The notes below the pieces were generated by a model. It worked only from the letters and a program-made list of their open reading frames with translations. It had not been told where the DNA came from and ran no database searches. From Rathayibacter sp. VKM Ac-2760 (lineage in GTDB: Bacteria; Actinomycetota; Actinomycetes; Actinomycetales; Microbacteriaceae), in NCBI RefSeq assembly GCF_009834185.1, contig NZ_CP047173.1, positions 3,162,001-3,226,000 on the forward strand: 64,000 nt of DNA. Reading direction: 5' to 3'. Made by a program: the position numbers and the translations under genes. This document shows positions 1 through 9,346 of this stretch, piece after piece; the stretch's first letter is position 1, and every line of letters begins with the position of its first letter.

Positions 1-26
1 GGGAGGATCGCGGGCAGACTCCTGCC

Positions 27-731
27 ATGGAACTGCTCTTCGTGCACGGCGCCCTGGTCCGCGACGGCGACTGGTGGTGGCACCGCACCGCCGAGCTGCT
101 CCTCGAGCGCACCGGCGTCGCGAGCCGTGCCGTCGCCCTGCCCTCCTGCGGCGAGGATCCGAGCGCCCCGGCGGGCAGCGGACTGGTCGAGGACGCGGCC
201 GCCCTCCGGTCCGCGCTCGACGAGGTCGACGAGGCGATCGTCGTCGGCCACTCCTACGGCGGCACGGTCATCGCCGAGGCCGGCGCGCACCCCGCGATCG
301 CCCGCCTCGTGCTCATCTCCTCCTACCTGCCCGAGATCGGCCTGGCGCAGGGGGACATCATGAGTGGCGAGTCCGACCCGGTCTCGGTCGCTCCCGGCGA
401 CGACGGTCTGCTCCGCGTGTCGGGCTACGACGCCGCCTCGTTCGGCCGCCGCTTCCTCCAGGACGCCGACGAGAGCACGCAGCGCGCCGCCTGGGAGCGC
501 GTCACCGCCCAGTCGCTCGCCGCGTTCACCACCCCCACCTCCGCCGCCGGCTGGCAGGGCGTCGACTCCACCTCCCTGGTCTGCACCGAGGACCGCAGCA
601 CCTCGGTCGGCCTCCAGCGCTCCCACGCCGAGCGCGCCACCCGCTCGATCGACCTGCCGACCGGTCACCACCCGTTCCTGTCCCGGCCCGACCTCGTCGT
701 CGCCGCGCTCGAGGCGATCCTCCCCGAGTGA
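27..731 (+). CDS. alpha/beta-fold hydrolase
   Basis: This is a 234-residue soluble alpha/beta hydrolase, probably an esterase-like enzyme; the substrate is unknown. The N-terminal LFVHGALV segment is the strand and oxyanion-hole region. GHSYGG near residue 74 is the nucleophile elbow with the catalytic serine, and the His of TGHHPF near the C-terminus fits the third member of the triad. The length is normal for the family. The stop codon overlaps the start of the aldose epimerase gene (GTGA), so the two are probably co-transcribed. Only 26 bases precede the start, so its promoter lies outside or at the window edge. Confidence 0.85.
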   Translation: MELLFVHGALVRDGDWWWHRTAELLLERTGVASRAVALPSCGEDPSAPAGSGLVEDAAALRSALDEVDEAIVVGHSYGGTVIAEAGAHPAIARLVLISSYLPEIGLAQGDIMSGESDPVSVAPGDDGLLRVSGYDAASFGRRFLQDADESTQRAAWERVTAQSLAAFTTPTSAAGWQGVDSTSLVCTEDRSTSVGLQRSHAERATRSIDLPTGHHPFLSRPDLVVAALEAILPE

Positions 732-1609
732 CCCGCATCGTCCTCGCCACCGCCGACGGCTCCGTCCGCGCGTCGATCGACCCGGTCGCGGCGAGCATCC
801 GCACCCTCGAGGTCCGCGGCCGCGCCCTCGTCGAGCCCTCCGACGGCGAGCAGCCGCCCGGGGCCGCCGGCGCCGTGCTCGTCCCCTGGCCCAACCGCGT
901 CCGCGACGGCCGCTGGCTGCTCGACGGCGCGCCGCAACAGCTCGCGATCACCGACCCGGCCACGCACTCGGCGAATCACGGCCTCCTCGCGACCACGCGC
1001 TATCGCGTCGGCGCGCGCACCGCCGACAGCGTCACCCTGCACGCCCGCGTCGACTCCGCGCCCGGCTACCCCTTCGCCCTCGCCACCAGCGTCCGCTACG
1101 CGCTCCACCCGGACGGCATCGACGCCCACCACGTCCTCGTCAACGAGTCGGACCGGAGTGCCCCGGTCGCCCTCGGCGTCCACCCCTATCTCCGCGCCGG
1201 CGACGCCGCCGAGCCGCGCATCCGCCTCCCCGCCCGCGAGCGCCTCGTCCTCGACGAGCGCCACCTCCCCACCGGCGAGCGCCACCCGGTCGACGGCACG
1301 CCCTTCGATCTCCGCGCGGGCGTCCTCGAGCGGGACGCGCCCTGGCATGCGAGCCTCACCGCCCTCGACCGGGAGCCCGACGGCACCGTCCGCGCCGACC
1401 TCAGCGCTCCCGGCCACGGCCGGACCGTCCTCTGGGCCGACGCCTCCTTCACCGTGTTCCAGCTCTACATCGACCGCGACCGGCAGCCACCGGCGATCGC
1501 GATCGAGCCGATGACGGCCCCGCCCGACGCCCTCAACTCCGGCGAGGGGCTCCGCTGGCTGGCGCCGGGCGAGCGGTCCGAGCACCGCTGGGGCATCGTC
1601 GCCGAGTGA
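728..1609 (+). CDS. aldose 1-epimerase family protein
   Basis: A 293-residue galactose-mutarotase-like enzyme that interconverts alpha and beta anomers of aldoses. Family hallmarks are VPWPNRVRDGRW near residue 45, NHGLL near residue 83, the catalytic-histidine segment GVHPYLRAG and the C-terminal Glu in IAIEPMTAPPDALNSG, which is the usual catalytic base. The frame is open further upstream, but the GTG at 728 was chosen because it overlaps the preceding stop by four bases and gives the standard family N-terminus. The enzyme fits the carbohydrate genes that follow. Confidence 0.85.
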   Translation: MTRIVLATADGSVRASIDPVAASIRTLEVRGRALVEPSDGEQPPGAAGAVLVPWPNRVRDGRWLLDGAPQQLAITDPATHSANHGLLATTRYRVGARTADSVTLHARVDSAPGYPFALATSVRYALHPDGIDAHHVLVNESDRSAPVALGVHPYLRAGDAAEPRIRLPARERLVLDERHLPTGERHPVDGTPFDLRAGVLERDAPWHASLTALDREPDGTVRADLSAPGHGRTVLWADASFTVFQLYIDRDRQPPAIAIEPMTAPPDALNSGEGLRWLAPGERSEHRWGIVAE

Positions 1610-1743
1610 GCGGGTTCGTTCAGGTCCGCCGGCCGAGAAGCAGCAGCCACCGCGCGGAGGCCGAACGGCGCGCATCGGATCGTCCAGGTCGACCCTCGGT
1701 TCCCCCATTCCTCCCGGCGCCGAGCGCTCCGTAGCCTCGTGCC

Positions 1744-4659
1744 ATGGCAGTCATCGCAGAAGCCTCGCAGCTCATCACGCCCCCGAGTGCGGCGGCCGAG
1801 ATCCTCGCCCGGGGCGGAGCGGCGGTGTGGGAGGCGACGCTGACCCTGCCGACGTACACACCCGAGGAGCCGGTGCGGCTGCCGATGTTCCTCGACCGCC
1901 GCGTCTACCAGGGCTCGAGCGGCCGGGTGTACCCGCTCCCCTTCATCGACCGGATCGCCTCCGAGGCCGTCGACCAGGCGTGGCGCGTCGTCGTCCTCGA
2001 GAACGAGTTCGTCCAGGTCGTCGTCCTGCCCGAGCTCGGCGGCCGGATCTACTCCGGCTACGACAAGACCACCGGCTACGACTTCTTCTACCGCAACACC
2101 GTCATCAAGCCGGCGCTCGTCGGCCTGGCCGGCCCGTGGATCAGCGGCGGCGTCGAGTTCAACTGGCCGCAGCACCACCGCCCCGGCACCTACCTGCCGA
2201 CGGCCTGGAGCCTCGAGCGCGCCGACGACGGCTCGGTCGTCGTCTGGTGCAGCGACCACGACCCGTTCAGCCGGATGAAGGGGCTGCACGGTGTGCGCCT
2301 GCGCCCGGGCTCGAGCCTCGTCGAGCTCGACGTGCGCCTGCACAACCGCACCAGCGAGCGGCACACCTTCCTCTGGTGGGCGAACGTCGCGGCGCGGGTG
2401 CACGACGACTACCAGTCGTTCTTCCCGCGCGACGTCCGCTACGTCGCCGACCACGCGCGCCGCGCGATCACCGCGTTCCCCGCCGCCGACCGCCCCTACT
2501 ACGGCGTCGACTACCCCGCCCTCGCGGCCGAGCGCGGCGACGGTCCGCCCGCAGACGGACCGCCCGCCGACCGCATCGACTGGTACCGCAACATCCCCGT
2601 CCCCACCTCGTACATGGTCGTCGGCACCGACGACTCCTTCTTCGGCGGCTACGACCACCGCGCCGGCGCCGGCTTCGTGCACTGGGCCGACCGCCGCTTC
2701 GCCCCGGGGAAGAAGCAGTGGACCTGGGGCGACGCCCCGTTCGGCCACGCCTGGGACGCGCAGCTCACCGACGCCGACGGCCCCTACGTCGAGCTGATGG
2801 CCGGCGTCTACACCGACAACCAGCCCGACTTCTCCTGGCTGATGCCCGGCGAGACCAAGACGTTCTCGCAGTACTGGTACCCGATCAGCGGCATCGGAGT
2901 GGCGCACCAGGCGACCCGCGACGCGGCCGTGCACCTGGACGTCGAGGCCGGATCGATCGCGCTCGGCGTCGCGACGACGCGCCGCTTCCCGGAGGCGACG
3001 GTCGCCCTGCACGCCGACGGCGCCGTGCTGCAGGAGTGGACGCTCGACCTCGCGCCCGGGCAGCCGCTCCTCGCCGATCTGCCGACGACCCGCACCGGCC
3101 CGGAGGGCCTCGGCGTCACGGTCGTCGCTCAGGGCACGGTCGTGCTCGCCTACGAGGTGCCGGCGGAGTTCGACGACACCGAGCCCGAGGTCGCGACCGA
3201 GCCGCCAACGCCCGCGGAGACCGCCTCGATCGACGAGCTGTACCTCGTCGGCGTCCACCTCGCGCAGTACCGGCACCCGACCCGCTCCCCGCTGCCGTAC
3301 TGGGAGGAGGCGCTCCGCCGCGATCCCGGTGACGCGCGCGTGCACCTCGCCCTCGCCGACCACGCCTACCGCCGCGGCGAGTACACCGACGCGCTCGCCC
3401 ACGCCGACGCGGCGATCCGGCGCCTCACCGCCCGCAACGGCAACCCGGCCGACACCGAGGCCTTCTACCTGCGCGGGCTGATCCTGCGCCGGCTCGGGCG
3501 CACGACCGAGGCTGCCGCCGCCTTCGGCAAGGCCGCGTGGGACGGGAAGTGGGCGCACGCCGCCCTGTTCGAGAGCGCGCGGCTCTCGGCCGCCGCCGGT
3601 GACCACTCCGCGGCCCTGGACGACCTCCGGACCTCCCGCCGCCTCGACACCGACGACCTCCGGGCCCGCGCGCTCGAGGCGGTCTGCCTGCGGGCGCTCG
3701 GCCGGGGCGACGAGGCCGCGGAGCTGCTCCGCGCGACCCTGCGCCTCGATCCGCTCGACCAGCTCGCCCGGACCCTCACCGGGTCCGACCCGGCCGAGGC
3801 GCTCGAGCGGATCGACGTCGCGCTCGATCTCGCCTCCTTCGGCGAGCGCGGCGAGGCCGAGCGACTGCTCCGCTCGGTCGCGCTCGGAGCGGCCGGGGCA
3901 CCCGGAGCGCGCAACGCCGCGCCGATCGCCGCGTACCTGCTCGCCCACCAGGGCGCCGCCGTCGACACCCGCGCACTCGATCTCACCCGCGCCTTCCCGG
4001 CCGGCCTCGACGCGCACGACGCGCTGACCGCGGCCGTCACCGCCGATCCCGGCGACACCGTCGCGCGCGCGCTGCTCGGGATGCTCCTCTACGACACCGG
4101 GCGACGTGCCGAGGCCGCCGCGCACTGGCGGCGCGCGATCGGCGACGGAAGCACCGACGCGGTCACCCACCGCAACGCCGGCCTCGCCGCCTACAACGAC
4201 GAGGCCGACGACGACGCGGCGTGGGCGTCCTACCTCCGCGCCCGCGAACTCGCCCCGCGCGACGCGCGCCTGCTCTACGAGCTCGACCAGCTCGCCGCCC
4301 GCCTCGGCCACGCCCCGGCCGACCGCCTCGCCCGGCTCGAGGCCGCCCGCGAGCTCGTGCTCTCCCGCGACGACCTCACCGTCGAGTACGCCGAGCTCCT
4401 GAGCGCCGCGGGCCGAGCGCAGGAGGCGCTCTCGCTCCTCGAATCGCGCCGCTTCCAGCCCTGGGAGGGCGGCGAGGGCCGCACGCTCGCGGCCTGGGAC
4501 GCGGCGCGGACGGCGCTCGGACTCGACACCGCGACTCCCCCGGCGACCCTCGGCGAGGCGCGCCCGCTCTTCGACGCCCCGCAGGCCACTCTCGAGGACG
4601 GCTCGACCGACTACTTCGCGACGAGCCTGCCGTCGCTGCTGCTCTTCCACCGCGACTGA
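1744..4659 (+). CDS. DUF5107 domain protein with C-terminal TPR repeats
   Basis: A 971-residue protein. Residues about 20-420 form the DUF5107 region, a beta-sandwich related to the mutarotase superfamily, with landmarks such as GGRIYSGYDKTTGYDFFYRN and WISGGVEFNWPQHH. Residues about 440-950 are a helical array of TPR-like units (for example DARVHLALADHAYRRGEYTD and ARALLGMLLYDTGRRAEAAA). No signal peptide or membrane segment is visible, so it is probably cytoplasmic. The function is not established. Its position between an aldose epimerase and a sugar importer with glycosidase suggests oligosaccharide metabolism, which is inference. A TAGCCT box six bases upstream of the ATG and the lack of a Shine-Dalgarno suggest leaderless translation. 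Confidence 0.85.
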   Translation: MAVIAEASQLITPPSAAAEILARGGAAVWEATLTLPTYTPEEPVRLPMFLDRRVYQGSSGRVYPLPFIDRIASEAVDQAWRVVVLENEFVQVVVLPELGGRIYSGYDKTTGYDFFYRNTVIKPALVGLAGPWISGGVEFNWPQHHRPGTYLPTAWSLERADDGSVVVWCSDHDPFSRMKGLHGVRLRPGSSLVELDVRLHNRTSERHTFLWWANVAARVHDDYQSFFPRDVRYVADHARRAITAFPAADRPYYGVDYPALAAERGDGPPADGPPADRIDWYRNIPVPTSYMVVGTDDSFFGGYDHRAGAGFVHWADRRFAPGKKQWTWGDAPFGHAWDAQLTDADGPYVELMAGVYTDNQPDFSWLMPGETKTFSQYWYPISGIGVAHQATRDAAVHLDVEAGSIALGVATTRRFPEATVALHADGAVLQEWTLDLAPGQPLLADLPTTRTGPEGLGVTVVAQGTVVLAYEVPAEFDDTEPEVATEPPTPAETASIDELYLVGVHLAQYRHPTRSPLPYWEEALRRDPGDARVHLALADHAYRRGEYTDALAHADAAIRRLTARNGNPADTEAFYLRGLILRRLGRTTEAAAAFGKAAWDGKWAHAALFESARLSAAAGDHSAALDDLRTSRRLDTDDLRARALEAVCLRALGRGDEAAELLRATLRLDPLDQLARTLTGSDPAEALERIDVALDLASFGERGEAERLLRSVALGAAGAPGARNAAPIAAYLLAHQGAAVDTRALDLTRAFPAGLDAHDALTAAVTADPGDTVARALLGMLLYDTGRRAEAAAHWRRAIGDGSTDAVTHRNAGLAAYNDEADDDAAWASYLRARELAPRDARLLYELDQLAARLGHAPADRLARLEAARELVLSRDDLTVEYAELLSAAGRAQEALSLLESRRFQPWEGGEGRTLAAWDAARTALGLDTATPPATLGEARPLFDAPQATLEDGSTDYFATSLPSLLLFHRD

Positions 4660-4673
4660 CCGCGGCGCGCACG

Positions 4674-4719
4674 ACGGAGGGGGAGGGCCGGCTGCGAGCA
4701 GCCGGCCCTCCCCCTCCGT
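4674..4719. terminator. bidirectional terminator hairpin
   Basis: A perfect 21-bp stem (4674-4694 pairs with 4699-4719) with a CGAG loop sits between the convergent DUF5107 gene and the sugar-permease operon. No clear U-tract follows on either side, so it is a terminator by position and structure. Confidence 0.75.
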
Positions 4720-4726
4720 CACCCGT

Positions 4727-5602
4727 CTACTTGCTCGAGCCCACCATCAGCCCGGACACGAACTGCTTCTGGAACGCGAAGAACACGATCGCGGTCGGGA
4801 TCGCCGCCACGACGGCCCCCGAGGCCACGACGTTCCACTGGCTCACGTAGCCGCCCTGGATGTTGAGCAGCGCGGCCGTGATCGGGAAGTTCGTCTCGGT
4901 CCGCAGCACCGTCACCGCCCAGATCAGGTCGTTCCAGATCCAGGTGGTCGCGAGCGCACCGAGCGCCGCGAGCGACGGCCGGCACAGCGGCAGCAGGATC
5001 CGCCAGTAGGTGCGGAGCACCCCCGCGCCGTCGACCTGCGCCGCCTCGAAGATCTCGGCCGGGATCGAGCGCATGAACCCGTGCAGCACGAAGGTGTAGA
5101 AGCCGAGCCCGAAGCCGACCTGCACCACGATCAGCGCGAAGAGCGTGTCGTAGATGCCGAGGCTCTCGGTGATCCGCGAGACCGGGATCAGCAGGATCTG
5201 CGGCGGCAGCAGGTTGCCCGCCAGCATCAGCAGCAGGATCCCCCGGCGGAACGGGATGTGGAACCGGCTGAGCGCGAACGCCGCCCAGGAGGCCAGCAGC
5301 AGCGAGAGCAGCACGGTGAACACCGTGACTATCAGGCTGTTCACCAGCGCCTCGCCGACGAGCCCGGCGGTGAACACCGTGACGAAGCCGTCGAGGGTGA
5401 AGGTCGAGGGCAGGGCGCCGAGCCCGTTGCCCGTGATGTCGTCGAAGCTGCGGACGGCCACGAAGAGCACGAACAGCATCGGCAGCACCCAGAGCAGCGC
5501 GACCGGCGCCATGATCGCGTGGAAGATCCACGAGCCCTTCACGCGGCGGCGCGGGAGGGTCGGCGCGGCGAGGCCGGGCGCGACCGGAGCGATGACGGCC
5601 AT
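4727..5602 (-). CDS. carbohydrate ABC transporter permease (MalG-type)
   Basis: A 291-residue inner-membrane permease with about six hydrophobic segments. The EAA loop EAAQVDGAGVLRTYWRILLP is the contact site for the ATPase and is typical of the CUT1 sugar-importer family. It is the last gene of an operon running solute-binding protein, permease, permease on the minus strand, one base from the upstream permease. No ATPase gene is present in this operon. The MsiK/UgpC-like ATPase at 43864 is a plausible partner, as in other actinobacteria. Confidence 0.9.
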   Translation of the reverse strand: MAVIAPVAPGLAAPTLPRRRVKGSWIFHAIMAPVALLWVLPMLFVLFVAVRSFDDITGNGLGALPSTFTLDGFVTVFTAGLVGEALVNSLIVTVFTVLLSLLLASWAAFALSRFHIPFRRGILLLMLAGNLLPPQILLIPVSRITESLGIYDTLFALIVVQVGFGLGFYTFVLHGFMRSIPAEIFEAAQVDGAGVLRTYWRILLPLCRPSLAALGALATTWIWNDLIWAVTVLRTETNFPITAALLNIQGGYVSQWNVVASGAVVAAIPTAIVFFAFQKQFVSGLMVGSSK

Positions 5603-5603
5603 C

Positions 5604-6578
5604 TCAGTCCTCCTCCTTCGTGGCGCGCACGAGGTACGTGATGATGAAGACGATCGCGAGCAGGAAGATGATGACCGCGATCGCGGAGCCGTAGCCGAGG
5701 TTCAGCACGGTGAAGCTCTCCTGGAACATGTAGGTCGAGAGCAGCTGCGTCGAGTTGTACGGCCCGCCGCGGGTCATCGCCCAGACGATGTCGAAGGTGC
5801 GCAGCGAGTCGATCACGGTGACCGCGAAGACCACGCCGTTGACGCCCTTCAGCTGCGGCATCACGATCCGCCAGAACCGCTGCGTCCGCGAGGCGCCGTC
5901 CACCTGCGCCGCCTCCTCGAGGCTCGGATCCACGCCCTTCAGCCCCGCCAGGTAGAGCACCATGATGTAGCCGCACTGCCGCCAGACCGCGGCGACGAGC
6001 ACCGCGTAGAGCGCGAGCGTCGGGTCCGCGAGCCACTGCCGCTCGAGGTCGCCCAGGCCGATCCCGCCGAGGAAGGTGTTGACGACACCGTCCGGCTGGT
6101 AGATCACCCGCCAGAACAGGCCGGTCACCGCCAGCGAGAACACCATCGGAAGGTAGATCGCGCTGCGGTAGATCCCGACCCCGCGCCGCGGCTTGTTCAG
6201 CGCCACGGCCAGCGCGAGTCCGATCGCCACGGAGAGCCCGCCGAAGCCGACCACCCAGATGACGTTGTTGACCAGCGCGGTCGCGAAGATCGGATCCGAG
6301 CCGAGGTCGGTGAAGTTGTCGAAGCCGATGAACTCCGGGTCGCCGATCCCGTTCCACCGGGTGAGCGAGAGGTAGAAGGAGTTGATCGCCGGCCAGAACA
6401 CCCAGGCCAGCTCGATCGCGAGCGGGATGAGCAGGAAGAGCCAGACCACCGCGGGCACCCGGGTGATCCGGCGCCCCTTCCCCGAGCGGACCATCGGCCG
6501 CCCGGGCGGCTCCGGCGGTCCGGCCGGCGCCGGGGCGGGCGGCCGCTCCACGGCGGCCGCCCTGGTCGTCCCGGTCAC
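5604..6578 (-). CDS. carbohydrate ABC transporter permease (MalF-type)
   Basis: A 324-residue inner-membrane permease of a CUT1-type sugar importer. A proline-rich N-terminus of about 45 residues precedes the first hydrophobic helix (VVWLFLLIPLAIELAWVFWP). The EAA loop reads EEAAQVDGASRTQRFWRIVM near residue 225. The frame is open far upstream, but the GTG at 6578 overlaps the stop of the binding-protein gene (GTGA) and gives a normal length. It is probably translationally coupled to its neighbours. Confidence 0.9.
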   Translation of the reverse strand: MTGTTRAAAVERPPAPAPAGPPEPPGRPMVRSGKGRRITRVPAVVWLFLLIPLAIELAWVFWPAINSFYLSLTRWNGIGDPEFIGFDNFTDLGSDPIFATALVNNVIWVVGFGGLSVAIGLALAVALNKPRRGVGIYRSAIYLPMVFSLAVTGLFWRVIYQPDGVVNTFLGGIGLGDLERQWLADPTLALYAVLVAAVWRQCGYIMVLYLAGLKGVDPSLEEAAQVDGASRTQRFWRIVMPQLKGVNGVVFAVTVIDSLRTFDIVWAMTRGGPYNSTQLLSTYMFQESFTVLNLGYGSAIAVIIFLLAIVFIITYLVRATKEED

Positions 6579-7867
6579 GGGTTGAAGACCTTGTCGGCGG
6601 CCGTCTGCCACTCCTTCAGGATGCTGTCGACGTCGCCCGGCTGCGCGATGAACTTGGTCAGCGCGGTGTCGGCCGTCGTCTGCAGGTCGTCGGAGGAGTC
6701 GCGGTTGAAGAACTGCGTGATCTGCTCGGTCCCGGCCAGCAGCGCGACGCCCTTCTGCACCAGCGGCGAGAAGGCGGTGGTGTCGACGTCGGGCGAGGTC
6801 GGCAGGTTCGACGACTGCGAGGCCGCGATGTAGGCGGACTGGCTCTCGGCCCCCGCGAGATAGGAGAGGAACGCCTTGGTGCCCTCCGCGTCCTTCGTCT
6901 TCGCGCTGGCGAAGTAGCCGTCGGTCGGCGCCTCCTCCGCGGTCGGGATGCTCGCGTCGATCACCGGCACCGAGAAGAAGTCGAGGTCGTCGCCCTCGCC
7001 CTCCGGCATGTTCTGGCTGATGAACGCGCCGACGAGGTACATCGCGTTCTTCTTCTGCACCAGCGGCGTGACCGCATCCTGCCAGGCGTAGGAGGGGGCG
7101 TTCGGATCCATGAACGGCACGATGTCGGCGTAGTACTTCATCACGTTCTTCACCTCGGTGGAGTCGAACGACGACTTCCCGGCCAGGAGCTCCTTGTGGT
7201 AATCCGCGCCGTTCACCCGGAGATTGAGGATGTCGAACCAGCCGGACGCCATCCACGGCGTCGAACCGATGCCGTTCGAGAGCGGCACGATCCCCTGGCC
7301 CTGCAGCGTCTCGCAGAGCGCCATGAAGTCGTCCCAGGTGGTCGGCACCTCCACGCCCCACTCCTCGAACGCCGACTTGCGGTAGAAGACGCCCCACCAG
7401 TAGTAGTTCGTCGGCAGGAAGATCTGCTTGCCGCTCGCGTCGGTCGAGAGGTCCTTGAGCGCGGCGGAGTAGCCGGCCGCGGCGCCGTCGCCCGTCCACA
7501 GATCGGAGAGATCGAGCAGCAGGTCCTGCGCGGCGTAGTCGCGGGCCACGGAGCCGGCGTACCAGGTGAGCACGTCCGGCGGGTTGCCCGAGGTCAGGTA
7601 GGTGGAGAGCTGCGCGCGGAACTGCTCGATCGCCACGGTGTTGAGGGTGACGGAGCCGCTCGAGTAGCTCTTCACCAGCGCCTCGAGCGCCGCCTTCGGA
7701 GCCGGGTCGGAGAGCGAGGACTGCAGGACGATCCCGCCGCCGCCCGCGCCGCCGCCGCTTCCGCCACCGCCCATGCAGCCGGTGAGCAGTGCGGTGCTGC
7801 CGAGCGCGGTCGCGCCGTAGAGGAAGCCTCGTCGGGTGAGGTTCGGGAATCGCTGGTTGTCGGTCAT
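6575..7867 (-). CDS. extracellular sugar-binding lipoprotein of ABC importer
   Basis: A 430-residue solute-binding protein. The N-terminus carries a twin-arginine motif (TRRGFLYG, residues 11-18) and a lipobox LLTGC with Cys31, followed by a Gly-rich linker. It is thus predicted to be exported by Tat and anchored as a lipoprotein. The mature part resembles extracellular solute-binding family 1 proteins (LTWYAGSVARDYAAQDLLLD, PTTWDDFMALCE). The ATG at 7867 was chosen because AAGGAGG lies six bases upstream; the longer open frame is non-coding. It captures the substrate for the two downstream permeases. The substrate is unknown; the GH5-like gene upstream suggests a plant or microbial glycan fragment. 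Confidence 0.9.
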   Translation of the reverse strand: MTDNQRFPNLTRRGFLYGATALGSTALLTGCMGGGGSGGGAGGGGIVLQSSLSDPAPKAALEALVKSYSSGSVTLNTVAIEQFRAQLSTYLTSGNPPDVLTWYAGSVARDYAAQDLLLDLSDLWTGDGAAAGYSAALKDLSTDASGKQIFLPTNYYWWGVFYRKSAFEEWGVEVPTTWDDFMALCETLQGQGIVPLSNGIGSTPWMASGWFDILNLRVNGADYHKELLAGKSSFDSTEVKNVMKYYADIVPFMDPNAPSYAWQDAVTPLVQKKNAMYLVGAFISQNMPEGEGDDLDFFSVPVIDASIPTAEEAPTDGYFASAKTKDAEGTKAFLSYLAGAESQSAYIAASQSSNLPTSPDVDTTAFSPLVQKGVALLAGTEQITQFFNRDSSDDLQTTADTALTKFIAQPGDVDSILKEWQTAADKVFNP

Positions 7868-7937
7868 GGTGTCCTCCTTGACTCCGTGATGCGGGGGTCG
7901 TGCTGTGGTGCGGGGGTGATGCGGTGGTGCGGTCCGC

Positions 7938-9254
7938 CTACGCGGGCGCGGCGAAGATCGCGTTGCACTCGCGCTGCAGGGCGATGTCGTCCCACATCGT
8001 GTGCTGGGGAGCGCCGTTCGAGCAGACGATCGAGCCGCGGGCGCCGACCCGTCGCGACTCGCGCATCGCGAGCCGGCAGTACTCGGCACCGATCGGCCCC
8101 TCCTCGAAGCGGCCCTCGAGCGGCGTGTAGCCCACCCAGCCCTCCCCGAAGACGAGGGGCACGCCGCGGAGGGCGGCGTGGTCGGCGGCGACGGCGATCC
8201 ACATCCGCAGGGTCGCCTGCATCACGAGGTGGTGCGCCCCGTAGCGCTCGTAGAGGTAGCGGTCGATCTGCTCGGCGTCGCCCCAGTCGTGCGCGTAGAT
8301 CTCGCCCTTGCCGACGATCGTCGCGGTCAGCTTCCACCGGTCCTCGGCGGGGAGCGTCCACTCGGCGATCGGCGGCGCCCCCTCGAGCAGGAAGGTCGCG
8401 GCGGCCAAATCCTGCTGGAACTCCTCGATCGGGCTGCGCAGCGCGAAGTCGGCGATGAACTCGTTCAGCACTCCGTAGATGTAGGGGTGCAGGACGAGCA
8501 CGTCCGAGTTCCACGGGATCCCGCGCATCCCGCCGACGGGCACGTGCGCGTAGTTGACGGAGCACGGGACGCCCTCGGTCAGCTCGTGGAACCGGTCGAT
8601 GGCGCGGGTGAGGCGCGGGCTGAGGGCGAGTGTCGCCGCATCGAGGTCGGCGCGGTCGTAGTCGAGCCCCTCGGTGAGGTGCCCGGCCTGCACCTCGTTG
8701 TGCAGCTCGACGAAGGCGACCCGGTCGTCGAGGTCGTGCTCAGCGAGGAAGCCGACGAGCGCGGCCTGCGCCTCCGCGAGCCGCTCGGCCCGCTCCTCGG
8801 GCGGCACCGCCATCAGCGCGTCGAACCAGTCGCGCTCGAGGGCGAAGGAGGAGGACTGCTGGTACTCCCAGGACGAGACGATGACGAAAATGCCGTGCCG
8901 CTTCGCCGCCGCGAACAGGGCGAGGAGGTGGGCGCGGCCGTCGAGCACGGTCGGCTCGGCGACGTCGTACCAGCGCACCCGCTGCGCGTAGCCGCCGCCG
9001 AGCGGGCCGAGCCGGAGTTCCCGGGTGTCGAGGCCGGAGCCGAAGAGCAGGAACGGCATCGCGCAGATCCGGATTGTGTTGTACCCCCGTTCGGTCGCGC
9101 CGGCGAAGGCCGCGTCGAGATCCGCGAACGGCTCGCCGGGACCGCTGCGCACGTACCAGGAGAAGTCCCAGAGGGTGATCGTCAGGCGCTCGGGGAGATG
9201 GTCCGCGAGCGGCACCGGCCGGTAGGGGGACGAGGGGTACTCCGCTGTGAGCAT
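7938..9254 (-). CDS. cellulase-like glycoside hydrolase (GH5-like)
   Basis: A 438-residue TIM-barrel glycosidase without a signal peptide, probably acting inside the cell on imported oligosaccharides. FVELHNEVQ near residue 180 has the Asn-Glu acid/base pair and PLVFGEGWVG near residue 365 the likely nucleophile Glu, the usual clan GH-A arrangement. The start is an ATG with TAGGCT six bases upstream and no Shine-Dalgarno, fitting a leaderless transcript. It lies upstream of the binding-protein gene on the same strand and is divergent from the AraC regulator at 9347, which probably controls the cluster. Confidence 0.8.
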   Translation of the reverse strand: MLTAEYPSSPYRPVPLADHLPERLTITLWDFSWYVRSGPGEPFADLDAAFAGATERGYNTIRICAMPFLLFGSGLDTRELRLGPLGGGYAQRVRWYDVAEPTVLDGRAHLLALFAAAKRHGIFVIVSSWEYQQSSSFALERDWFDALMAVPPEERAERLAEAQAALVGFLAEHDLDDRVAFVELHNEVQAGHLTEGLDYDRADLDAATLALSPRLTRAIDRFHELTEGVPCSVNYAHVPVGGMRGIPWNSDVLVLHPYIYGVLNEFIADFALRSPIEEFQQDLAAATFLLEGAPPIAEWTLPAEDRWKLTATIVGKGEIYAHDWGDAEQIDRYLYERYGAHHLVMQATLRMWIAVAADHAALRGVPLVFGEGWVGYTPLEGRFEEGPIGAEYCRLAMRESRRVGARGSIVCSNGAPQHTMWDDIALQRECNAIFAAPA

Positions 9255-9346
9255 GGCGCCAGCCTAAGCACGCGACCAGCGCCGACCAATGAACCGTTGA
9301 ACGCCATTAGCTGGACGATTCTCCGACCTGTCCTACACTCGTCGGC
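9255..9346. promoter_or_regulatory. divergent promoter region of glycosidase/importer cluster and araC gene
   Basis: This 92-base gap separates two divergent genes. On the minus strand TAGGCT (9266-9261) ends six bases before the glycosidase ATG. On the plus strand TACACT (9334-9339) ends seven bases before the regulator ATG. Both therefore look like -10 boxes of leaderless transcripts. Any AraC operator half-sites must lie in the roughly 65 bases between them; none was assigned with confidence. Confidence 0.5.

Noticed and set aside
1465..4722. 1085-codon open frame on the minus strand opposite the DUF5107 gene
   Set aside because: It is the antisense shadow of a well-supported gene in high-GC DNA; composition is Arg/Gly/Val/Glu-rich with no domain.
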